From Favolaschia claudopus (lineage: Eukaryota > Basidiomycota > Agaricomycetes > Agaricales > Mycenaceae), in the NCBI GenBank assembly GCA_037176885.1, contig JAWWNJ010000002.1, positions 434,001 through 498,000 on the forward strand: 64,000 nt of DNA. The letters run 5' to 3'. Positions within the stretch are counted from its first letter, which is position 1. Every line of letters starts with the position of its first letter. Made by a program: the position numbers and the translations under genes. Shown one piece after another: positions 1-10,693 of the stretch. The notes below the pieces were generated by a model that did not search any database, was not told the origin of the DNA, and saw only the letters and a program-made list of their open reading frames with translations.

Positions 1-540
1 AGACCCTACGATCTCGTTTGCACTTGCGCTGCATGTACCGACCCCGCCACGTCCGACCCTCGTCGTGCTGCCATCAAGACATTTTCCCCAGACACAGTCA
101 AGTGGGCGTTGGATCCTCAACTTCCCGACAACTGGTTAATCCGTCAATGCCTCGACCAGCTCGTGCGCATAACCAAAGAAGGAATGGGGCACAATCCTCA
201 GTGCTTTTTTGCCACGAAGACGATCATGGAGGCTTACATCTGCCTCGGGGACGCCGAGCAGGCAAGCAAATGGGCTGTAAAACTTTTCCAACAAATATGG
301 ACAGAGGGATATGACGATGAATTCGCAACCCCCAGCGAATTCAAGGCATTGGTTGACCCGAAGAATGTCGCTGTATATACGGATCATCTTCTGTGGCGCA
401 CGCGATTCGATCCTGCAGCCTATGGTGGTCTTCAAATATACCAGTTGGCATCAGAGATGTCGCGCTCGGACGATGTTGACACCGTACAAGTGTTTGTTGG
501 ACCTTACAGCTTGACGCTTGACCGCGTACTATCTAACTGA
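1..540 (+). CDS. SET-domain (SMYD-like) protein, C-terminal part, cut by window edge
   Basis: The frame is open from the first base to a TGA at 538-540. It gives the last ~179 residues of a SET protein; the catalytic SET core lies outside the window. What is seen is the post-SET cysteine cluster (VCTCAACTD) and the helical region after it (QLPDNWLIRQCLDQLV, ICLGDAEQASKWAVKLFQQI). The complete gene at 1172-2760 carries nearly the same segment, so the two are tandem paralogs in the same orientation. Proteins of this family are predicted protein-lysine methyltransferases; substrate unknown. The copy looks intact over the visible part, but its tail (after about residue 100) has diverged clearly from its neighbour. 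Identity as a SET-family C-terminus is inferred from the paralog. Confidence 0.85.
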   Translation, partial: RPYDLVCTCAACTDPATSDPRRAAIKTFSPDTVKWALDPQLPDNWLIRQCLDQLVRITKEGMGHNPQCFFATKTIMEAYICLGDAEQASKWAVKLFQQIWTEGYDDEFATPSEFKALVDPKNVAVYTDHLLWRTRFDPAAYGGLQIYQLASEMSRSDDVDTVQVFVGPYSLTLDRVLSN

Positions 541-728
541 CTTTTTTCTGTTATACTACTCACCTGTAATATGTTGCACGCATACGATATCACTTTCAAT
601 GATAGTTCAATGATACGCTCTCAGTGCATCTGTTTCATGCGTACGGACGATTTACTGGTAGCTCTGAATAAAAAAGTGATTTGAAGTGATTTGCGGCTGT
701 GGATCATCGATGGGCGCCTCAAACACGG

Positions 729-744
729 TGACGTCACGCGTTTT
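729..744. promoter_or_regulatory. CRE/ATF palindrome fused to MluI box (TGACGTCACGCG)
   Basis: A perfect TGACGTCA palindrome runs directly into ACGCGT and four T. The same 17-nt string (TGACGTCACGCGTTTTC) is found at 2970-2986. This copy is 189 nt after the stop of the first SET gene and 443 nt before the ATG of the second. CRE sites bind bZIP factors of the ATF/CREB type and ACGCGT is the MBF core in other fungi; function here is inference. The rest of 541-1171 shows no gene. Confidence 0.45.
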
Positions 745-1171
745 CAATTTTCGTCTTCCAACTCGCCATTTGCTTCGGATTCGCGCTACTCTGGAAATGA
801 CCAGCTCAGTCCCCCGCTTCTTGCATGAGCTGCAACCACCTGGTCTTGTTCCCTTCCATTCCAGTCAGAGATATCTACCCAGTTCATGTGCGATCATGGG
901 GGATTCTGCCACTCTATCATATCTTATTGCGTGGTTCAGGGAGAGATTTATAAATCTTGCAATGGTGGCTTCGACACAAGTCCCGTTATACCTTCAGTCG
1001 CAACAAAGGAAAAAGCTTCGACGCTTTGACAAAGGCTAGAATCGATATCGGTAACAAAAGCGCCCACAAAGCAGACAAAGGCTGGATTACACGTAAAAAG
1101 AAGCTCAAATGGACGTCAAGACTTCCTCAATTCAACCACCATCTTGAAGTCCGCCCCCAAATTTACCAGCA

Positions 1172-2760
1172 ATGAAACGCGGCTTCTTGAACAGTTCCAA
1201 AGCAAAAAGACTTTCAACAGCAGAGGCAGCCTACGTCCCTAGTGGGTTCGGTCCTTTCTCCTCTTGCGCTCCTCCCACTCAACGAGCCACTCGAAGAGGA
1301 TTCGCAAGCAAAAAAGGTCGTCTCCAACCTTCCGACTGGAAAGGTCCCAAAAGTTGGTGAGTTGTGTTGTCGCGACCTCTCCTAGTCCTCTCCTGCGCGG
1401 ATCGTCGTTAACAGACTCACCATTTGCGTTACAGAATTGTCCGAAGCGCCGAAACTGAAATACAAAGAAAGCGACCCTCTCGGCGGCAGCGTTCCAGGTG
1501 CCATGACAATCACGACAATCCCTATCGGCGCAGACGACGACGAACCAGTCACAGAATGTGTTTTCGTTGAGGGAAGCAAGGAAGTGGTGATGGCCATCCC
1601 AAACTTTCCTCAACCAATGCTCCACCCCAAAGAAGTCGCTGTCCGGATGAGCCCTGTCCCAGGGAAAGGCATGGGTCTTCTCAGCACGCGGGCTCTCAAA
1701 ATGGGGGATCTTATCCTCAGCGAACGCCCTCTCTTTATTTGCGCGCGATATGTGTCCAAGTATATCCCTCCCGGGTACACGCGCGAGATGCTCGCTAAAC
1801 ATGACATGGATGAGATGGAGCAGTGCTATGGATTTGCAGTCAATCGAATGCGGCCTGCGGACAAGGCTGCGTTCATGGCGCTTGCGAACTGTCACCTGGA
1901 GGACGGTTCAGGTCCGATCGTTGGGAGAGTACGCACCAATGTGGTCAGAGTTTCGGGGTTGGGTCCTGGTGCGACGGATGAGACGACGGAGCACTATGGC
2001 GCAATATGTAGGGACATCTCGCGCCTGAACCACAGGTAAAAACACCGTGCATTCTGCCGTACGTGACTAACCACCATTCTGCCTGCGTAGTTGCTCCCCC
2101 AACACCTACCAGCTTTGGGACCTTCAATCTTTCTCTTTCCGTCTCCACGCTGTCCGTGATATTGCGGAAGGTGAAGAATTGACGTTCGGGTACATGGATG
2201 TTCTTTCCAACGCCGCCAAACGTCAAACGGGCCTGAAACCGTACGGCTTCGTCTGTACTTGCGCTTCCTGTAACGACCCCGCTGCCTCTGACCCGCGCCG
2301 CGCCGCTATCAAGGCCTACTCCCCAAACGTGATGGTGTGGGTGGTGGATCCCAACCTTCCTGACGACTGGTTGATCAACCAGTGCCTTGAGCAGCTCGAA
2401 ATCCTCACCACAGAAGGGCTGGAGCACAATCAGAAGTACTTCTACGTGACAAAGGCTATCATGGAGGCGTATATCTGCCTCGGAGACGCGGAGAACACAA
2501 GCAAATGGGCGGCGAAAGTTTGCAAACAAGTTTGGGCGGACGAATATGCACGCGAGCCCACGGGCGAGTCGGCGCCACTGATGGACCCCAAAGATATTGA
2601 GGCGTTCGAGGACCATGATATGTGGCGCGCGCGAGTCGACCCGGAGAATAAAGCTGTCCAAATGTTCAAAAAGTTTGCAGCGATGACCAAACCCGGCAAT
2701 ATCAAGACTTTGGATGGTGGTTATTCTTTCATGACGTTAACTCGGCCGCGCAATCCGTAA
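1172..2760 (+). CDS. SET-domain (SMYD-like) protein, apparent frameshift near the N-terminus
   Basis: Model: exons 1172-1356, 1435-2035 and 2091-2760. The start codon begins MKRGFLNSSKAK, the usual opening of a SET family expanded in mushroom fungi. The SET core is clear: GKGMGLLSTRAL (residues ~100-115), then DISRLNHSCSPNT split by the second intron (AG|T codon), then the post-SET cluster VCTCASCND. NHSC is the cofactor/substrate-binding signature, so it should be an active lysine methyltransferase; the substrate is unknown. Oddity: exon 1 joins the rest only after a one-base frame change. Downstream coding (PLNEPLEEDSQAKK... KVPKVELSEAPKL) is in a different frame from MKRGFLNSSKAK, and the shift can be placed at the A5 run 1204-1208. 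It is tandem with the copy at 1-540. Confidence 0.85.
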
Positions 2761-2951
2761 ATTGGCCAGCGATATTCGGACTGCACTTTTAAAATCGTGG
2801 TACTGTACTTCTTGATGCTTGTATGAATTGATATAGCAAATACAATACTGAAGCTCGTTCAACTACTAGATTGATTGAGACTAGAAGTGAGCCGGGGGGC
2901 TTGAGCGCTTGAGCAACGACAGTTACCAGACAGAGAGAAATCATTCGCGTC

Positions 2952-2985
2952 AAACGCGTTAAATTGTGATGACGTCACGCGTTTT
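2952..2985. promoter_or_regulatory. CRE/MluI-box element with inverted AAACGCGT arms upstream of the dehydrogenase gene
   Basis: AAACGCGT (2952-2959) and ACGCGTTT (2977-2984) form an inverted repeat around a TGACGTCA palindrome at 2970-2977. It lies about 100-130 nt upstream of the ATG at 3086 and 210 nt after the stop of the SET gene, the same distance range as the copy at 729. A role in stress or cell-cycle control of the dehydrogenase gene is inference. Confidence 0.5.
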
Positions 2986-3085
2986 CTTGCTGCCTTCCAC
3001 CATCTCAGGAAGAAATATTCAGCCGGCGGGTGTCCGTGGGCTGAAGGTTTGTAAGTTAAGGTGTCTCTTTGTCTTCCCCACCACC

Positions 3086-4606
3086 ATGTCTGCTCTATCA
3101 GGATCGTATGGCTGGACGGACACTCTCAAGCGCGTTCATTACGGCCCTGGTTGTGTCGCAACCGCTCTCCCCAAGCTCATCCAGACTCTCGGTGTGAAGA
3201 AGGGTCTCATTGTCACTGGGCGCAGCTTGTCCACGAAGGTTTCAATTTTCCTTGGCTGACTGACTATCTTGTAATCTTCGGTCGGCGTAGACAGATGTTG
3301 TCAGCAAAGTCACGGAGATCTTGAAGGCTCAGGATGCGTTCGGCGGCGTCTTCACTGATTTTGGACAACATACACCGGTGGCAGATGTGAACGCCTGTAT
3401 CAAGGCATTCCAGGATGCCGGAGCGGATTTTATTGTTGGACTCGGAGGAGGATCACCTATCGATGGGGCGAAAGCCGCTATGTATCGAATTCACGAACAG
3501 AAAGGGATACCGCCGCCTCCGCAGATTGCTATCCCCACGACGCTCAGTGCGGCGGAGTATTCGGTGAGTTGATTGCCTTGATACTCTTATTATCGTTGGC
3601 TGACGAGATTAGATTGGTGCTGGATACACAAATGAGAGCGGTGAGAAGGTCGCAGTGTCGCATCAACTGCTGGCTCCGGCTGGTGTTATTCTCGATGCTG
3701 AGTTAGTATTGCCGACACCGACTCGTTTGTGGTTAGCTCTCTATATCTCTCCTCCTCGTTGCTTTCATCCACTCATAATCTCAAGGATTTCGACAGGGAT
3801 TCGCGCTCTTGACCACTCCATTGGTACGCCAATTTGAATCGAGTCGCATCGTGTTGTTGACCATAGATCAGAGAGTCTGTATCGGCCTCTCGTGTCCCAC
3901 CCTGCGAAGGTCTGTCCAAGCTGCCCGAAGGTAGTGGTAACTGACTCGTAACAAGATTCTCTGTTATGCCGCCATGACAGACCTGTTCAAATATTTGCCC
4001 CTCTCCAAGGCAGAACCCGATAACGTTGAGGCACGCCAGAAGCTCCTCATCGCAGCTTGGATGAGTCTTTGGCCGACCAAGTGGGAGCAGTACAGGTTGG
4101 CATTAACTTTCTGATACTTCACCCGTCGAAATAATCATGGCGGCCATTTAGCGCGCTGGGACTGTCGCATACGCTCGGTCACAGACTTGGTGCAAAGTAT
4201 AGCATTCCACACGGAATCACTTCTGTGAGTATATTAGAACAACGGACGTCTTTCGAATATACGAGACCACCCCCTTGTAGTGCCTCACTCTATCCGCTGT
4301 TGTAGCGGTCCAACACCGGCTGGCATCGCCAGAAGACAAGGAATATCTCGCGCGATCGTTATTCTACCTTGGCGAGCCGAGCACAGGGTCTATTGACGGC
4401 GATATAATGAAGTTGGCGGAGCTAGTTGCAGGGTGCGTTATGCTTGCTTCGATTGTGAGGATGATTATAGATTTTCTTCTCGTAGGTTGGTAGAACGACT
4501 GGAACTGAAGAGCACGCTGAGGGAATACAATGTTCCGAAGGAGGATTTGACCAAACTCGCACAAGGAAGTGATGATGCAATGGAGGTACTGAATGGAATT
4601 TTCTGA
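3086..4606 (+). CDS. Iron-containing alcohol dehydrogenase family (maleylacetate reductase-like)
   Basis: Nine exons with clean GT-AG junctions: 3086-3238, 3291-3563, 3613-3731, 3786-3823, 3872-3909, 3956-4095, 4152-4224, 4281-4432, 4486-4606. The start (ACCACC-ATG) has a good context. The N-terminal nucleotide-binding half has GLIVTGRSLSTK, DFGQHTPVADVNACI and the signature GLGGGSPIDGAKAA; the C-terminal helical half has STGIRALDHSIESLY and SALGLSHTLGHRLGAKYSIP followed by HGITS, which hold the metal-ligand histidines of this family. The best family match is maleylacetate reductase (NAD(P)H-dependent reduction of maleylacetate to 3-oxoadipate in aromatic catabolism), but other Fe-ADH activities are possible. 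The length (about 370 residues) is normal. No frameshift was seen. A CRE/MluI element sits about 100 nt upstream. Confidence 0.85.
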
Positions 4607-4755
4607 ATGCGTGTATGTGTGTAACATCCGATCGTGAGCTTGCGTGTAATTATCGTGGTTATTTGACAATATTTGGCTGCAAACGCGTGTCCCGTGACCG
4701 TTCACCTCTCAACTTAAACCGCGAAACATTGCAAACAAGTGGAGCAACGCGCCGT

Positions 4756-6379
4756 ATGGACGCGGCAAAGGACGGCGATGAAGACGCTGGCTCGTACACC
4801 ACCAACAGGCCCGCCACCATCTTCTCTCAGTTTCGCAATTTCAGTAACAATCTCGGCGTCAATTCATTCGGCTCTTTGTTCAACTCCACTGCTGCTTCTT
4901 CTTCTGCCCCATATCCCTCGCACTACCCTGATTTTGACTCGCAGAGTGGCAGAGCTCTACACAGCTCATCCAACCAGTTAAATTCCGAAGGCGGCATCAT
5001 GGAAGAAGGTGTCACCCCGACTCCTACTCGCCCGCCTTCGCCTCGTCGTTTTGCCAGTGTCAAGAACATTTTCTCCGGTTTTGCCTCGCGTAGTTCTCGA
5101 AATCTACAGTCTTTGCAGCTACCCGCTGCTCAGACGCATCATCATGCTGAGGCGGCACAAGACGAAATCGACATCGACACCCCGAAACGCGAAATGCCAC
5201 TCACCCCGCTTCTCGACCATGAATTCGCCGTCTCGGATTATTTTCTAGAATCCCTAGAGTCTGAACCATCTGGACCATGGAGTCCTCACGAGTACCAACA
5301 GCTTTCAGCCTCCGGTTCCTATGGATCCTCCGAGCTCGACGATACCCCGCCCCTAACTCCCGAGTCCCTCATTACCGACATCAACCTGCTTTCTCCTGCT
5401 TCGCACAATCTGGATCTAGGCTATGATTATTTGTATGACTTTGACGGCCCACCCGTCGAAGGAGCTGTGCAGGAAGATGTTTACATGGATTTCCAAGACG
5501 AAAATGAGCCATCTGCATATACACGTCCGAAATCTATGGAGATCAAGGAAGGGAAGAAACCAGAGCGTCCTGTTGTATGTCGATTCTTGCCTTGCCACAA
5601 ACTGTTCACTGAAGGCGTGATCTTGACCTCCAGAATTACGATGCACTTCTTGCGGACATTTCCAACGATGCCGACGCTGACGCGCTTCTTGCTTCAGGTG
5701 ACTCTGATGTAGACGGTGCTCTGATTCCAGAGGACGACAAAGATGAGTGGTATGGACTGGAGTACACCTTGGAGTTGAGCACTCGTGAGCGACGCGCTTC
5801 TGAGACGCCTTCAGTCGGCGAGCACTCCAAGGTGACGTCTCGTGTTCGCAACGTGCTCTTTTACGCTTGTCTCATCGTGCAATATTCAGAGCCGCGAATC
5901 GTGGGCTGCCATACATCAAGGAACTGTTCACCCTTTCTTCGAAGATGAGGAGTACTACCAGTGGAAGAATTGGCATCGCTACCTCGACAGACAGGACGAA
6001 AAGCGCAAGCATCGACGGGGCATTGCTTTCAAAGCACACGCGAAGGAGTTGGCGTGGCTTTACGTGGATCAAATGCATGCTCGAGATCTGATGTACTGGC
6101 AGAAGGTTAGAGTATTCATTTCCATTCACGCACAAGGTTACAAATTATCGCTCAGGAGCTCTATGACGATGTAGACAAAGAAATCCTCGAACGTCTTCGA
6201 CTGCTGGACGCGCATAGACCGGTAAATAAATTCGTAACGATTGTGAATAACTGGTTAGTGAGGAACGATGATTACAGGATCCCTACTATCCGCCTCGAAA
6301 ACACCTCCTCGCGTGGTATCTCAAACGGTCACGCTCCGTTGCTTCCCTCCGCGAGCTTCGCCGTCTTCCAGAGGTCTGA
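4756..6379 (+). CDS. Unrecognised protein with disordered N-terminus and charged helical C-terminus
   Basis: Five exons fit in phase: 4756-5574, 5634-5831, 5890-6105, 6156-6221, 6278-6379, giving 466 residues. Residues ~1-270 are rich in Ser, Pro and acidic residues, with FxxF-like patches (TIFSQFRNFSNNLG; FASVKNIFSGFASR) and a TPPLTPES proline-directed motif. An acidic middle (NYDALLADISNDADADALL; PEDDKDEWYGLEYTLEL) is followed by a well-conserved-looking basic and aromatic helix-rich end (EEYYQWKNWHRYLDRQDEKR, AKELAWLYVDQMHARDLMYW). No signal peptide, membrane segment or known domain was seen. The frame stays open 141 nt upstream of the chosen ATG without another good start. I do not recognise the family; a regulatory or scaffold protein is only a guess. 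Confidence 0.75.
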
Positions 6380-6761
6380 TTTAGACGAAACAACCAGCAC
6401 TTGCACCAAGACGATAGAAAGTATAGACACTTGAGGAACGAAATCACGAATAACGACAAACGACAAAAGGTAGGAAAGAACAAAACAGGAACCCAACATT
6501 GTACATACATTTTTGATGAAGTCCAGCTTCATGCTCGCTTCTGCACGACCTCCATTGTATAGTAGCACTCTTGTGATCCCAATTTCTTGTCGCACTGTAC
6601 AGTTCAAGTTGAATTGCTCGATGGGGATATGTGTTGTGTAGTATTGCCTAACAGCGTCTTCGGCGTGAAATTTCTGCTCTCCCGCTCAAAAAAATCTAAT
6701 CAAGCCCTGCGAAGCCCAGGCATCCTCTCCTCCCCCCCTCCCGTCCTTTTTCCTACCCAGA

Positions 6762-8928
6762 ATGCTCGTGCTATACGAGACCGCCATGGGCTACTGCCTC
6801 TTCAAAGTTGGCGACCCCGCAAAAGTCGAGAGCGAGGACTTATGGAAAGAGTTTGAGAGCCCGGAAAAGGCTAGCAAACTGTGTGTACCACCGCAAAATC
6901 TGCAGATTCAATTCATTCTAACTTGGGGTTGGAACTACAGGCTCAAACTTAAGGCAATACATAGATTCCATTCCACCGCGACGGCAGTAGAGGATATTAC
7001 TGCTCTCCAAAGCGGGAAACTCGGCAAAGGGCTGAAGGATTTCTTGACTGAAGAGGTTGTCAATAAGGGCAAGGGGAAAGAGTCACTGGTCGTGATTGAC
7101 CCGCATCTATGTATGTTTTTTTTCTCTCTTTCCTACGGTGCGTGGCTTCTGAACGTGCACACAGCGCGTGCCATATCTAAAAAACTGAGTATCAATGTGA
7201 GCGCGTTGGAGGAGAAACAGCAGGATTTATGGCGCGGAATACGGTCCCAACTAACGGCACTATTGAACGGAGTGGACCCCAAGGACCTGGCTACCATGAG
7301 TCTTGGTCTAAGTCATTCGCTTTCACGGTACGCCTCGTGTTTTTTTTTATAGCGAGGCTCGAGACATGGCTGATAATTCGCCCATCAGATTCAAGCTGAA
7401 ATTCTCGCCGGACAAGGTCGATACTATGATTGTGCAGGCAATTGCTCTATTGGATGACCTCGACAAGGAAATCAACATCTATGCTATGCGGGTGAAGGTG
7501 GGATCTTTTGGATTGTCGTTGCACTATCGAGAGCTAACGGGACGTTTAGGAATGGTATGGATGGCATTTCCCGGAAATGGCTAAAATTATTGTGGACAAT
7601 ATTGCATACGCGAAGGTCATCCGAGCAATGGGTATGTCGCCTCTTCCCATCCGGGATTCAGCTCATCAAGCTCTGTACCAGGCTTCCGCACGAATGCTTC
7701 CTCAACATCCTTCGCCGCCATCCTTCCCGAAGATCTCGAGGAAATCTTGAAGGCGGCCGCTGAAATATCCATGGGCACCGAAATCTCGGACTCGGATATT
7801 ACCCACATCCATTCTCTATGCGACCAGGTCATTTCTATCTCCACATACCGGACACAACTAGCAGAATACCTACGCAATCGCATGAATGCCATTGCACCTA
7901 ATCTAACCGCCCTTGTCGGGGAGCTTGTCGGCGCGCGGCTGATTAGCCACGCTGGGAGCTTGCTTAGCTTGGCGAAGCACCCAGCAAGTACCGTCCAGAT
8001 TTTGGGGGCGGAGAAAGCCCTGTTCAGGGCTTTGAAAACGAAACATGATACCCCGAAGTATGGGTTAATATACCATGTATGGATTTGGCGCCCCCTCTGT
8101 TGCTTTGCGCTCACGAGTCCTGCCTAGGCTTCACTTATTGGTCAAGCACCGCCCAAATTAAAGGGAAAAGTAAGTTCGGATATCTAGCTTTGTTTCCCGA
8201 CCTCTCGAGGCTCATCGTCTAAACTCAGATGGCCCGCATGGTCGCCACAAAAGCTGCCCTGTCTATCCGTGTCGATGCGCTCACGGATTTGGACGGCAAA
8301 TCGGAACCTACATCATCTTCGATTGGGATCGAGAACCGGGCGAAGCTCGAGTCGCGGCTACGCGCCTTGGAGCACCAAGGGGACCTCGCTGGTGCACGCC
8401 GGTTTGCTGACGGGGGCAAGAAGCAGAGTAAATTTGAGATGGAGGGCGACACGAAAACGTACAACACGCAAGCGGATGCGGTGGATCTCGTTTCGACGCA
8501 GCGGGAGGGTCCTATAGATGCTCAGGCCATCGCTATGCAGGTTGTTCTGGATGTGAAGGAAGAGAAGCGGCGAGCGAAGGAGGAGAAGAGAGCGAAGAAA
8601 CGGGCGAAGGAGGAGAAGGCGGCGGATGGTGGTGATGTTTCGATGGATGTTGATGGTGAGGAGGAGACGAAGAAGGAGAAGAAGGAGAAGAAACGGAAGC
8701 GGAGAGAGAGTGAGGCTGTCAACGGGGAAACACAAGACGTGGAGATGAAGACGGTTTGTTTCTTTTTTCATTCTCTTTCGAAACCGAGAGTGACGAGTCA
8801 TGCAGGAGGAAACGGAGGAGGAGAGGAAGGCAAGGAAACAGGCAAAGAAGGCAGAAAAAGCGGCAGCACAGGCAAGTGGAGGAACCGACTCACCGAAGAA
8901 GAAGAAAAAGAAAAAGTCGGAGGACTAG
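6762..8928 (+). CDS. NOP58: Nucleolar protein 58, box C/D snoRNP core protein
   Basis: Starts [18 protein letters not shown], the typical NOP58 opening. The NOP5 N-terminal domain is followed by the coiled coil and the Nop domain: [20 protein letters not shown], then [17 protein letters not shown], then [40 protein letters not shown] and [20 protein letters not shown]. The C-terminus is a lysine- and glutamate-rich tail ([12 protein letters not shown]; ends [10 protein letters not shown]), as in the family. The protein binds box C/D snoRNAs with fibrillarin, NOP56 and Snu13 and supports 2'-O-methylation and 18S rRNA processing in the nucleolus. There are about seven introns, all with normal ends, and no frame breaks. 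The final exon starts after a CATGCAG acceptor at about 8805. Confidence 0.95.
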
Positions 8929-9145
8929 TTGACGTGTTGTATTCTGCTTTATCTATAGGCTTGTTTTGGTTTGAACCCCGCCGTGAGCCGTCGAAGGCGC
9001 AGTGGCGCACAGTGACCGCCGAGTCTTTCGTAGAGCGCGTCATTACCCGGCTAACCCGGGACATTGACCGTGGAATATTATTCGACTGAACCATGTCGTA
9101 CGATGAGCTCGCGCATTTTCGTAACTTACATTGGCTCCTTCTACC

Positions 9146-10642
9146 ATGTCCTCAAGGCCGGTGATCATCGTTACCGGCGCTAACGCGTATTTTTCTCTCC
9201 TCTTTGCAGTTCGCCCGTCTCACTGAACTGCAGTGGTGTTGGACTCGGAATCTGCCGACGTCTACTTCATCAACTATGTCTTTCCAATCCCCCAGATTCT
9301 TGGCCTCAGCGTTGGGCTTCTCCTTCAACTGACTCTCGTGGTTCGGAAGACGCACTCAGCTGCGATGGCTTGACGTTAATTATGGCGTGTCGGAGCACGC
9401 AACGCGCTGAAGCAGCTCGGAAAGAACTGTATCACGAACTAGACGCTTACGTCGCTGAACTGCGTACAAAACCCGACTACGACGGACACGCTGATGTATT
9501 TCGTCGCAACCTGACAATCGAAGTCGAGTATCTGGACCTTGCTGTGTTGAGCAGCGTATTCGATTTTTCGACGCGAATATCAAAACGGTACGTGGAGGTT
9601 CTATGCTGCTCTTGAGACGATTTAGAATTTGGTTTAGATACTCGTACATCTCGCATTTAATACTGAATGCAGGTTTCGCACCCTTTGCCCACATCCATTG
9701 GCCCACTTGCCTAAAGCAAGTCGCTTGGAATGTCCTGGACGCCATCACCAGGCCGCGTTTTTATGCTCAAACTGCAGGGGAGATTAGTGCTGACGGTTTG
9801 GGCTATGTCTGGCAGAGCAATTTTTTCGGACATTATGTCTTGGTGCGACTATTCGTGTAATGCTCTAATTTTCACTCACCAATTCGCACATCCAGGTTCG
9901 GTCTCTCGAACCGTTGTTAAAGAACTCCGAGTATAGCGCCGACTCGCGCGTCATATGGTCATCCTCATTAGAAGCTTCGCCGGAACATTGGGATAGTGAG
10001 GACTGGCAATTGATCAAGACGGAGCACTCGTACGAAAACGTCAAGTACCAAATCGACTTGGTTGGTTCGATTCTTGACCGCCGCGCTCTGGAAGACATCT
10101 CTTCAGCCAAACGTGTTCGTCATTTCGTATCCCATCCGGCCGTAACTTCGACCAAGATTGCGAACAATTTGGTCGCACATGGGGGCATGCTTGATCAATT
10201 AAAGGTGTTTTTATTTTACATGGTACGTCCACGATCCGGTTTTTTTTCTACCTCGTTGTGACAAAAATATCCCTAGGGTCGCATTCTGCTGGGTTCCCGG
10301 AATCATCCGATAACAACTGCGAATGGCTCAATTGCCGCTGTGCATCTGGCTCTCGTCTCTCTGACATATATCACCTTCTACACCTTCACGCCCTCGAAAC
10401 CAGTCGCAAATGGCTCAGGAAAACCTCATGCCAATGGCAACGGCTCTGCAGCCAAAGCTGACACCAATGGGGGTCCTTCGTCGGAACTTAATCCAGTCCG
10501 ATTTGGAGCAGAAACGACGCGGTGGGGTCGCGCAGAAGTGGGGCTGACTCCGGTTGACAAATGGAAGGAATACAGAGTCGAGGGCGAGCTATTTTTGCAG
10601 AAATGCGACAAGCTTTTTGGAGAAATTTCCCAAAAGCATTGA
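9146..10642 (+). CDS. ERG27: 3-ketosteroid reductase of ergosterol synthesis
   Basis: Short-chain dehydrogenase. The N-terminal VIIVTGANAGVGLGICRRLL is the TGxxxGxG NADPH-binding loop, with an intron inside the AxA codon. LTLIMACRSTQRAEAARKEL gives the cofactor-specificity Arg region, then SHLILNAGFA, GYVWQSNFFGHYVLV and SRVIWSSSLEA (catalytic Ser), then HSYENVKYQIDL with the YxxxK catalytic pair. The late hydrophobic segment around GSIAAVHLALVSLTYITFY suits a membrane-associated enzyme. These features match Erg27/HSD17B7, which reduces the 3-keto group during C-4 demethylation at the ER. The end PVDKWKEYRVEGELFLQKCD is typical of the basidiomycete proteins. About five introns; the reading frame is intact. 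Confidence 0.9.
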
Positions 10643-10693
10643 GCATTGTGATCGCTGTGTAGCTGTTTGTCGTTAGTTTTAGGTTTGGAACGC

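Noticed and set aside
1239..1895. 218-codon minus-strand frame
   Set aside because: Antisense to the SET gene, without domain-like composition.
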